Below are positions 1 to 4,982 of a stretch of 5,052 bases of DNA, piece by piece. The notes below the pieces were generated by a model. It did no database searches, was not told the origin of the DNA, and worked only from the letters and a program-made list of their open reading frames with translations. The first letter of the stretch is position 1. Each line of letters begins with the position of its first letter. This stretch comes from JBGPIK01 sp041484845 (GTDB lineage: Bacteria; Desulfobacterota; Binatia; UBA9968), in NCBI GenBank assembly GCA_041484845.1, contig JBGPIK010000471.1, positions 1-5,052 on the forward strand. The letters run 5' to 3'. Position numbers and translations under genes: made by a program.

Positions 1-102
1 CAACTCGAACAATCATTCAAAACAAAAAACACAACAGATCACAAAAAGAAAAATCACCTCCAAGATGCAACCCTGGTTTGAGCCTTTTATCTTGTTTTCA
101 AC

Positions 103-597
103 ATGTTCAACGCAAAATCGTTTATCAAGCTGCGCCAGGTCCACGAATGGCTTGATGAGCTTTTTCTCGCTCATCAAACGGCGCTCCTGTCGTTGGATCT
201 AAGTGAAGCGGAGCGTTGCCTGGATTTTTACGAGGCCAATCTGCACCTGCACATCAAAGACGAGGACGAATTGTTAATCCCGATATACGGCGCGCGCGCA
301 TCGGATATTCCCGGCGGCGCCGTGGAGTTCTTTACCGGCGAGCACAAAAAAATCTTGGGTTTCGTCGCCGAATTCCACAAAATGCTAAAACAGTTGCGAA
401 ATCAGAAAAAACTCCAGCTGAAACATGCTATTATCCAGCTGCTCGACCGCGAAGCCATGTACAAGGGTCTGCTTGGACACCATCATGCGCGCGAGCACAA
501 CGTTCTTTTCCCGTGGTTGGATTGGCTCACCTCTGAAGCAGAGCGCGAAAAATTGCTCGAACAATGCTCGAGCCTCAAGGCTTACACAAGTCGGTGA
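103..597 (+). CDS. Hemerythrin-like (HHE) domain protein
   Basis: A 164-residue single-domain cytoplasmic protein of the hemerythrin/HHE cation-binding family, four-helix bundles that hold a non-haem di-iron centre and serve in O2 or NO binding, iron handling or sensing. The expected ligand pattern is visible: H14 in the first helix, H50-xxx-E54 in 'HLHIKDEDE' in the second, H81 in 'GEHKKI' in the third, and a histidine cluster H126-H128 with E131 and H132 in 'HHHAREHNVLFPWLD', the usual closing motif of HHE proteins. There is no signal peptide, membrane segment or fused signalling domain, so it is a stand-alone bundle of normal family length. The frame is closed by a TGA at 79-81, leaving ATG 103 as the only reasonable start, yet no Shine-Dalgarno is visible before it. 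The leader upstream is A-rich and G-poor. The physiological role (oxygen, nitrosative stress, iron) cannot be decided from sequence. Confidence 0.92.
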   Translation: MFNAKSFIKLRQVHEWLDELFLAHQTALLSLDLSEAERCLDFYEANLHLHIKDEDELLIPIYGARASDIPGGAVEFFTGEHKKILGFVAEFHKMLKQLRNQKKLQLKHAIIQLLDREAMYKGLLGHHHAREHNVLFPWLDWLTSEAEREKLLEQCSSLKAYTSR

Positions 598-648
598 ATT
601 TAACGGCGAGCCCGTGACAAGCTGGAGCCACCGAAAAGTTCATAGGCC

Positions 649-670
649 AGAAGTCGGCGTTGCGACTTTT
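649..670 (+). terminator. Possible intrinsic terminator after the hemerythrin-like gene
   Basis: A hairpin lies about 50 nt after the hemerythrin stop. Its arms are AGAAGTCG (649-656) and CGACTTTT (663-670), with a 6-nt loop GCGTTG, giving eight pairs including one G-U. The tail has only four T residues, which are also part of the 3' arm, so this is a weak terminator. If real, it separates the hemerythrin transcript from the methyltransferase gene at 715. Confidence 0.3.
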
Positions 671-714
671 CTGCGCCATTAGGAAAAACAGAGTTAATGC
701 GATAGCACCGTGAC

Positions 715-1167
715 ATGAGATTTCTTAGCCGCACTCCCGTACGAACATTCCTTTTGTATCCGGTGATCACTCTGGCCTGGGAATTAATCTTCCACAAAGG
801 AAAGCTGAATTTCCATCCCCTGTTTTTACCGCTGATGGTCTGGGGCTACCTTCAATATCGCCTCTGCGGCCTGTACCGCGTTAAACGCGGCGGCGGCGGC
901 CCCGGATTGGAAACGCTTCCAGATCGTGTAGTCTCCTCGGGTCCTTATGCGTATACGCGAAACCCGATGTATCTAGGACATTTGATCTATCTTATGGGAC
1001 TGACCCTGACTCTCCAATCGTGGCTCGCTGCCCTCATCACCAGCACAGTCGCCGTTTGGTTTCACCTTCGCGTTCGCGGCGATGAAACCAAATTGGTGGA
1101 GCGCCTCGGCCGGCCTTATATCGAGTACACCGAGTCTGTGAAACGGTGGATACCGGGACTGTTCTGA
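715..1167 (+). CDS. Isoprenylcysteine carboxyl methyltransferase (ICMT) family membrane methyltransferase
   Basis: A 150-residue integral membrane protein of the ICMT/PEMT-like family, SAM-dependent methyltransferases of membrane-associated or lipophilic substrates. Hydrophobic segments lie at about residues 10-26, 34-52 and 86-117, the last probably a helical hairpin. The family signature is complete: 'SSGPYAYTRNPMYLG' (75-88), then 'GDETKLVERLGRPYIEYTESVKRWIP' across residues 122-147, whose E124, R130, Y135, Y138 and RW/P positions form the cytosolic SAM and substrate region of the family. An in-frame TAG at 703-705 leaves ATG 715 as the first start; no clear Shine-Dalgarno precedes it. Bacteria lack prenylated CaaX proteins in general, so the family name does not give the substrate. 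It lies 117 nt after the hemerythrin gene with a possible weak terminator between them. Confidence 0.9.
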   Translation: MRFLSRTPVRTFLLYPVITLAWELIFHKGKLNFHPLFLPLMVWGYLQYRLCGLYRVKRGGGGPGLETLPDRVVSSGPYAYTRNPMYLGHLIYLMGLTLTLQSWLAALITSTVAVWFHLRVRGDETKLVERLGRPYIEYTESVKRWIPGLF

Positions 1168-1389
1168 GCCGCCGGCACGGCGTCTCCCGCGCTCGGCATG
1201 ATGTGAGCGGCGCCGCGTTCGCTTAAACGCAATGCGTCGCCGGTTCAAAAGCAGATAAGCCCGCGCGCCTTCAAGCCCAGGGGAAACAACTGGCGTGGCA
1301 ATAACTTGACTGCATCGCGACGGTGTAATAACGATAGTAAATTCCGGCGACGTTGGCGCCAGCAAGAAACCCGCCGGATTGAAGAAGCG

Positions 1390-1626
1390 ATGACGCGCGA
1401 CATAGCTCAAGAAATAATCGATAAAGCGACTAAGTGCAGCAGCGGCTTCGCCTGTCTCGACGAGCGCGGCCGGCCGCGCTGCAATGTGGAATATGTGGTA
1501 AACGAAAAAGTCATGTTTGTCCGATGTCTGGATCTCACATTTTGCAACTACCAAATACCCTTCGGAGACGGCAAGATCTGTTCTTGCCCGGTGCGGCTTG
1601 CGCTCTGGAGCGATCAGCACATCTGA
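1390..1626 (+). CDS. Small seven-cysteine protein of unknown function
   Basis: A 78-residue protein when read from ATG 1390, which has a purine-rich GAAGAAG just upstream. The same frame can be extended to a TTG at 1306, but the extra 28 residues are Arg-rich and low in complexity and look like non-coding sequence. I do not recognise a named family with certainty; the pattern resembles small conserved uncharacterised proteins of environmental proteobacteria. It has seven cysteines at 16, 22, 31, 46, 52, 64 and 66, with the ending 'FGDGKICSCPVRLALW' (58-73). There is no signal peptide or membrane segment, so a cytoplasmic metal-binding or redox-active cysteine protein is more likely than a disulfide-rich exported one. 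It ends 28 nt before the convergent amidohydrolase. A run of seven T (1638-1644) follows the stop, but I see no strong hairpin in front of it. Confidence 0.68.
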   Translation: MTRDIAQEIIDKATKCSSGFACLDERGRPRCNVEYVVNEKVMFVRCLDLTFCNYQIPFGDGKICSCPVRLALWSDQHI

Positions 1627-1654
1627 AGCGGTCCTGGTTTTTTTCGAATCTCTT

Positions 1655-2728
1655 TCACTTTCCCTTCGCCTTCCTCACCGCCGCAATATCGCCTTCGCTA
1701 AAACGGTAAAACCGCACGGGATTATCAAAAAGGATCTTGCGCTTCGCGTCCTCGGACAAATCCTTGCGTGCCCTCAAATGAGGAAGATCCCCGCCGAACT
1801 GGTCGCGCTCTCGCTCGTGCGGGAAATCCGAAGCCCAGAGAATCACATCCGGACGCACCAGGTCGAGAACATAAGGCGTGGTGCGCTCTTCGACTTCCAT
1901 GGTGAAAAAAATATTGCCGGATTTGAAAAACCTGCTGGGCGGCGATTTGAGTTGTGGCGCCAAGCGCGCGGCGAATTTTTCGTAGTCTTCCTCCATGCGG
2001 TCCATCATAAAGGGCGCCCAACCTGCGCCGGCTTCAAGGAACGCGACGCGCAAGCGCGGAAAGTCTTGGAACACGCCTTGGAACATCATATTTGAGATTT
2101 GCAACATCTGAGCGACGGGGTGCTCCAACAGATGGGCTTCCAGAAAACTGGAGACGCGGTCGAGCCCCAGGTTCTGGCTGACGCCGCCATGAATTGCCAG
2201 AGGCACATCCAGACTCTGAGCCTCGTCATAGATCTCATGAAAAATCGGTGCGCCGTAGAGCGGGGTTTTGTTGTTCGTCACCGCAGGCAGCAGGCCGCCG
2301 ACAAAGCCAAGTTCTTTGACTGAGCGTCTGAGCTCGGCGGCGGCTGTTTTGGGATCTTGCGGCGCAAGCAAGGCAACGCCTTTCAACCGCGGCGTCTGAC
2401 TCGTGAGTCGATGGTGCAGCCAGTCGTTGTACCCTTGAGCGAGAGCCGAAGCCCAAGCGGGAAGCTGGATCATTCCCAGAGCGAGCGCGGAAGTCGGGTA
2501 GAGCACGGCGCAATCGATGCCATTTTCGTTCTGAAAACGAATCCAGGCCTCGGCGTCGGGATCCTCACGTTTACCCTTGCGCGATAGCCCGCGCTGCCAG
2601 CCGTCGGCATCGAATATCGGCCAGGTGGAATGCCAGTTCATCTCGCCAAAATTTCCCTTGATATGATCGAACAGGTCCTGATGTTGCTCCATTACATGTC
2701 CGTCTGCGTCGATAACGAATTCCGCCAT
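1655..2728 (-). CDS. Metal-dependent amidohydrolase (Amidohydro_2 / COG2159, ACMSD-like TIM barrel)
   Basis: A 357-residue cytoplasmic hydrolase or decarboxylase of the amidohydrolase-2 group, to which ACMSD, gamma-resorcylate decarboxylase and LigW-type enzymes belong. The metal-site elements occur in order: 'IDADGHVME' (6-14; D9 and H11, where many relatives have HxH), 'PLAIHGG' with H180, H199/H203 in 'EAHLLEHP', E232 in 'FLEAGAGW', and 'WASDFPHE' (298-305) with D301 and H304. The length is usual for the family. The start at 2728 is preceded by a strong GAGGAG (complement of 2734-2739) five bases away. The gene follows the binding-protein gene after only 12 nt on the same strand, so the two are almost surely cotranscribed. 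By analogy it may act on a cyclic or aromatic carboxylate taken up by the cell, but the reaction cannot be named from sequence. The first motif being D-x-D-x-H rather than H-x-H is common in this subgroup. Confidence 0.92.
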   Translation of the reverse strand: MAEFVIDADGHVMEQHQDLFDHIKGNFGEMNWHSTWPIFDADGWQRGLSRKGKREDPDAEAWIRFQNENGIDCAVLYPTSALALGMIQLPAWASALAQGYNDWLHHRLTSQTPRLKGVALLAPQDPKTAAAELRRSVKELGFVGGLLPAVTNNKTPLYGAPIFHEIYDEAQSLDVPLAIHGGVSQNLGLDRVSSFLEAHLLEHPVAQMLQISNMMFQGVFQDFPRLRVAFLEAGAGWAPFMMDRMEEDYEKFAARLAPQLKSPPSRFFKSGNIFFTMEVEERTTPYVLDLVRPDVILWASDFPHERERDQFGGDLPHLRARKDLSEDAKRKILFDNPVRFYRFSEGDIAAVRKAKGK

Positions 2729-2740
2729 GTTTTCTCCTCA

Positions 2741-3751
2741 CTACGGCTGAAGAAAGATCTTCTGGTATTCTTTCTTCTTATCCTCGTAATCCTGTTTGCC
2801 GAACGAATACATCTGCACGAACTTGATCTTATCCGCATCGACGAGTGGCGGATAGATCCCCTTGCGATTCACGAATTCACCCGTGTTCGCTTGGATTTTC
2901 ATGCTCTCGTCATCGAGGAAGAAGTCGATGAAAGCTTTACCGGCATTCGGTCGCGGGGCTTTGGCTCCGAGGGTGATGTATTGGCCGTCGCCGAGCATTG
3001 GGTAATCTCGGACGTAATCGAGATTCGCGCCTTGTTTGTTATAGGTCAGCACGAAACGCACGAAAGTAATCCCGATGGGCGTCTCTCCCGTGCCAACGCG
3101 ATCAGCGGCGGGGACAATCGACTCGACGAATATGGGTTTGGCGGCCGCGAGATCGTGAATAAATTTCTCCGCGCGCGCTTTGGGCATGATTTTGTCGAGG
3201 CTCGCGAGCCACTGTGTTGTTAGAGTGTGGTTCACCGGATCGGGCATAACGAGCTTGCCACGGTACTCCGGCTTGACCACGTCTTCCAGCGTTTTCGGCG
3301 CTTCCGCTGCCTTGATATCGTTCTTATTATAAATGACCCCGTACAGGACATTGCGGTATCGGGCGCCGAGGATCGGATCGATGGCGTCCTTGGGAAATCC
3401 TTTGAGCGAAGGCGATTCGTATTTGGCGAAGGCGCCCTCCTTCGCCATCAAGTGCATGTGATCGCCGGTGGTTGCCACGACATCGAAAACCGGCTTGCCG
3501 ACGCGGTGTTCGCTCAAAACGCGATCGACCACTTCGGTAGAACCGCCGCGCCAGTATTCCATCTGCAGGCCGGTTTTCGCTTGGAAGGCCTTTTTAAGCG
3601 CGTCAGCCGTGAAACTTTCGAGCGAGGTGTAAACGACGACCTTACCGCCCTCTTTTTGCGCGGCTTCGACAAGCTTGGCACTTTGGCCGAGGGCCGGCGA
3701 TCCGTTGATGATCAGTAGCCATCCGAACAACACAATCGAAATCCTGCGCAT
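2741..3751 (-). CDS. ABC transporter substrate-binding protein, iron(III)/AfuA-like family (COG1840)
   Basis: A 336-residue exported solute-binding protein. An N-terminal signal peptide is clear: MRR, a hydrophobic core at about 5-16, and a likely cleavage after 'SPALG' near residue 22. No lipobox cysteine is present, so it should be periplasmic and soluble. The body fits the two-lobed type-II binding fold: 'VVVYTSLE' (38-45), 'YWRGGSTEVVDRVLSE' (66-81), 'PVFDVVATTG' (87-96), 'LYGVIYNKN' (136-144), 'TLEDVVKPEYRGKLVMPDP' (154-172), then 'GETPIGITF' (222-230) and 'NAGKAFIDFFLDDE' (269-282). The paired tyrosines that bind Fe3+ in FbpA are not evident, so iron should not be assumed; organic anions are equally possible. 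The start has AAAGGAG (complement of 3760-3766) eight bases upstream. It is the first gene of an operon with the amidohydrolase. No permease or ATPase gene is in the window. Confidence 0.94.
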   Translation of the reverse strand: MRRISIVLFGWLLIINGSPALGQSAKLVEAAQKEGGKVVVYTSLESFTADALKKAFQAKTGLQMEYWRGGSTEVVDRVLSEHRVGKPVFDVVATTGDHMHLMAKEGAFAKYESPSLKGFPKDAIDPILGARYRNVLYGVIYNKNDIKAAEAPKTLEDVVKPEYRGKLVMPDPVNHTLTTQWLASLDKIMPKARAEKFIHDLAAAKPIFVESIVPAADRVGTGETPIGITFVRFVLTYNKQGANLDYVRDYPMLGDGQYITLGAKAPRPNAGKAFIDFFLDDESMKIQANTGEFVNRKGIYPPLVDADKIKFVQMYSFGKQDYEDKKKEYQKIFLQP

Positions 3752-3805
3752 AGCGAAGGCTCCTTTCTTGTTGCCGAGTGGATAACCTGGGGGTGTGTTA
3801 GTTCG

Positions 3806-3833
3806 ACTTTAAGGTATCGGTTACAGGAGTCAA
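3806..3833 (-). promoter_or_regulatory. Sigma70-like promoter for the binding protein-amidohydrolase operon
   Basis: On the minus strand a -35 TTGACT (3828-3833; five of six consensus bases) and a -10 TAAAGT (3806-3811; four of six) are separated by 16 nt. Transcription would begin near 3799, giving a 5' leader of roughly 48 nt that contains the AAAGGAG ribosome site. Position and spacing fit well, but the call rests on motif matching only. Confidence 0.5.
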
Positions 3834-4035
3834 GTTGATTGCGCGACGTGTGGTTTCGATGGGAGATTGAGGCAGATCTGACGAGTCCATTTACGGATGA
3901 TCTTCAGGTCAAGAATTCAATTCATCTGCGTGGGCGACATTCGTAAGTCGACGTAAAGGCCGGCTGAGATGAGAACCTGGCATATCCTGCCACCGATAAC
4001 GCGAAATCCTGGCGGCGGCTGATGCCCATTTTCCA
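3834..4035. other. Intergenic region between divergent operons, no supported gene
   Basis: Together with the promoters and leader on either side, this forms the 520-nt gap between the minus-strand operon and queD. Minus-strand frames of 64-106 residues cross it and the queD leader, but none has a recognisable motif, a good ribosome site or a protein-like composition. Three of them overlap in different frames, so I treat all as non-coding. I see no repeat, tRNA or operator that I can support here. Confidence 0.5.
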
Positions 4036-4063
4036 TTGACACCCCAATCCATGCGCGTAGAAT
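4036..4063 (+). promoter_or_regulatory. Strong sigma70-like promoter upstream of queD
   Basis: A perfect -35 TTGACA (4036-4041) and a -10 TAGAAT (4058-4063; five of six consensus bases) are separated by 16 nt. Predicted transcription start is near 4070, about 200 nt before the queD ATG, which implies a long untranslated leader. A second -10-like hexamer, TATAGT at 4217-4222, lies nearer to the gene but has no matching -35. Confidence 0.55.
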
Positions 4064-4069
4064 ACGCGG

Positions 4070-4271
4070 TAACCTGGCGGGGTTCCCGTGCAACGACAAC
4101 TGACGATCCGCGGCACGTCGCCGATCTAAACGGGTCACATCTTGGATTTTTCAACGTGTGTCGGCATTGCGCTGAGACCCATTGAGAGCAGGCACCTCTG
4201 GCAAGTCCGACACAGATATAGTTCCGCAAAGAATCAACAGGGTGACCCTGAGTTTTTTTCCGAGACGATTC
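4070..4271 (+). promoter_or_regulatory. Structured 5' leader of queD, candidate attenuator or riboswitch
   Basis: The leader folds on inspection into several elements. A small hairpin AACC/GGTT spans 4071-4084. A nested GATC-GGC/GCC-GATC stem spans 4105-4126. A long hairpin has outer arms TGTGTCGG (4157-4164) and CCGACACA (4207-4214), an inner TTGC/GCAA step (4167-4170 with 4201-4204) across a 2x2 internal loop, and an apical AGAG/CTCT stem (4185-4188 with 4196-4199). A terminator-like hairpin follows at 4238-4259. queD genes are often controlled by preQ1 riboswitches, but I cannot fit this sequence to the compact preQ1-I pattern, so its identity is open. The function as an attenuator is inference from the structure. 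Confidence 0.4.
4238..4259 (+). terminator. Terminator-like hairpin immediately before queD
   Basis: CAGGG (4238-4242) and CCCTG (4246-4250) form a five-pair GC-rich stem around a TGA loop, followed by AG and seven consecutive T (4253-4259). It ends 12 nt before the queD start. It cannot terminate an upstream gene, since none lies on this strand within 2.6 kb, so it most likely acts on queD's own leader transcript. The stem is short, so its efficiency is uncertain. Confidence 0.5.
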
Positions 4272-4637
4272 ATGAGGGTTGAACTCTCAAAAGAATTCAC
4301 GTTTGAAGCGGCTCACCGGTTGGCGAACCTGCCAAGCTCCCACAAGTGCTCACGGTTACATGGTCATAGTTTCAAGGTCGCGATAACAGTTGAAGGGGAC
4401 GTGGATCCCAAGCTTGGATGGTTCATCGATTATGACGACATCAAAAAAGCATTCAAGCCCCTCTTAGATGATTATCTCGACCACTATTATCTGAACGAAG
4501 TTGAGGGTCTGGAAAATCCTACATCGGAAAATCTCGCCAAGTGGATCTGGGATAAATTGAAAACTCAACTTCTGGGCTTGAAGAGAGTCAGCGTGTTTGA
4601 AACGTGTACGACTGGCTGTCACTATGAAGGGAAATAG
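4272..4637 (+). CDS. queD: 6-carboxy-5,6,7,8-tetrahydropterin synthase (QueD, PTPS family)
   Basis: A 121-residue cytoplasmic enzyme that converts 7,8-dihydroneopterin triphosphate to 6-carboxytetrahydropterin, the second step of preQ0/queuosine synthesis after GTP cyclohydrolase I. All key residues are present. Zinc ligands are H15 in 'FEAAHRL' and H30/H32 in 'CSRLHGH'. The catalytic cysteine is C26, in the QueD-type CxxxHGH spacing rather than the Glu-containing PTPS-III form. D70-H71 sits in 'YLDHYYLNE', 'NPTSENLA' is at 82-89, and E110 is in 'VSVFETCTTG', which binds the pterin. The length matches bacterial QueD. The frame is open further upstream to 4182, but the N-terminus at ATG 4272 aligns with the family and the upstream part overlaps the T-rich hairpin. 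The Shine-Dalgarno is poor. No other queuosine gene (queC, queE, queF) is in the window, so queD stands alone behind its own structured leader. Confidence 0.95.
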   Translation: MRVELSKEFTFEAAHRLANLPSSHKCSRLHGHSFKVAITVEGDVDPKLGWFIDYDDIKKAFKPLLDDYLDHYYLNEVEGLENPTSENLAKWIWDKLKTQLLGLKRVSVFETCTTGCHYEGK

Positions 4638-4656
4638 GACATCGTTCATCGTACTG

Positions 4657-4687
4657 GACTGTGCCGTGCGGTGGCATATCCACAGTC
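4657..4687. repeat. Inverted repeat downstream of queD
   Basis: GACTGTG (4657-4663) and CACAGTC (4681-4687) are perfect 7-nt inverted arms around 17 nt. A small GCC/GGC step lies within the loop. There is no T tract after it, so it is not a standard intrinsic terminator; it could stabilise the queD 3' end or be a protein site. Confidence 0.5.
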
Positions 4688-4862
4688 GCTTGACACTCAA
4701 CTTAGTTTTCAGTTAATTTCCAGACAATTCCCGGCCGGTTTTTCAACCCGCCGTATCTTCAAATACACACCTTAGACCGGAATTGCTTACTTGCAGCAGA
4801 GCTTTCGGTTGGGAGATAGGGATTTTTGAACTCCAGACGAGTTTTCATTCCCTAATCTAAAC

Positions 4863-4916
4863 CATGACTCGAAGTGGCTAGCATGACAGGGGCCGTCAAC
4901 GAGTCATGCGCTAGCC
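4863..4916. repeat. Overlapping, mutually exclusive inverted repeats
   Basis: CATGACTCG (4863-4871) is a perfect inverted copy of CGAGTCATG (4900-4908). A second pairing uses GGCTAGC plus ATGAC (4876-4887) against GTCAT and GCTAGCC (4903-4907 and 4910-4916), twelve pairs with a 2-nt bulge. Both need the GTCAT arm, so only one can form at a time in an RNA. Two GCTAGC palindromes (4877-4882, 4910-4915) lie in the arms. Confidence 0.6.
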
Positions 4917-4925
4917 CGCATTTCT

Positions 4926-4954
4926 CACAGTGCGAGGAAACGGATGACACTGTG
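4926..4954. repeat. Inverted repeat CACAGTG/CACTGTG
   Basis: Perfect 7-nt arms CACAGTG (4926-4932) and CACTGTG (4948-4954) surround a 15-nt loop. The hexamer pair CACAGT and ACTGTG recurs with the same 17-nt gap, in the opposite orientation, at 4658-4686. Confidence 0.5.
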
Positions 4955-4968
4955 TCGATCGAGAGGCG

Positions 4969-4982
4969 AGATCGGAAGAGCG
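4969..4982. other. 14-nt exact match to Illumina adapter stem
   Basis: AGATCGGAAGAGCG here is identical to the first 14 bases of the common Illumina TruSeq/paired-end adapter read-through. The next bases do not continue any adapter that I know. It may be an untrimmed remnant at a chimeric join, or chance. Confidence 0.5.

Noticed and set aside
54..62. ATCACCTCC, as in the 3' end of 16S rRNA
   Set aside because: The preceding bases are A-rich and do not match the conserved 16S 3' helix. On the minus strand it reads GGAGGTGAT like a perfect Shine-Dalgarno, but the only nearby start (GTG) opens a frame of about nine codons.
973..1620. 215-residue minus-strand frame opposite the methyltransferase and Cys-rich genes
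   Set aside because: It is a long shadow frame with no motif. The plus-strand methyltransferase beneath it has a complete family signature.
1638..1644. Seven T residues between the convergent genes as an intrinsic terminator
   Set aside because: I could not find a stable hairpin immediately upstream on the plus strand, nor a T tract after a stem on the minus strand.
2630..3718. Plus-strand frames of 197 and 163 residues opposite the binding-protein gene
   Set aside because: They are antisense shadows of a clearly recognised solute-binding protein, and their sequences show no domain.
4070..4126. Possible tRNA-like fold with GGTTCCC in the queD leader
   Set aside because: There is no acceptor stem, anticodon arm or proper T-loop sequence around it.
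3909..4229. Minus-strand frames of 106, 73 and 64 residues between the divergent operons
   Set aside because: They overlap one another in three frames, have no recognisable motif or ribosome site, and cover the queD promoter and leader. Their Arg/Ser-rich composition looks non-coding.
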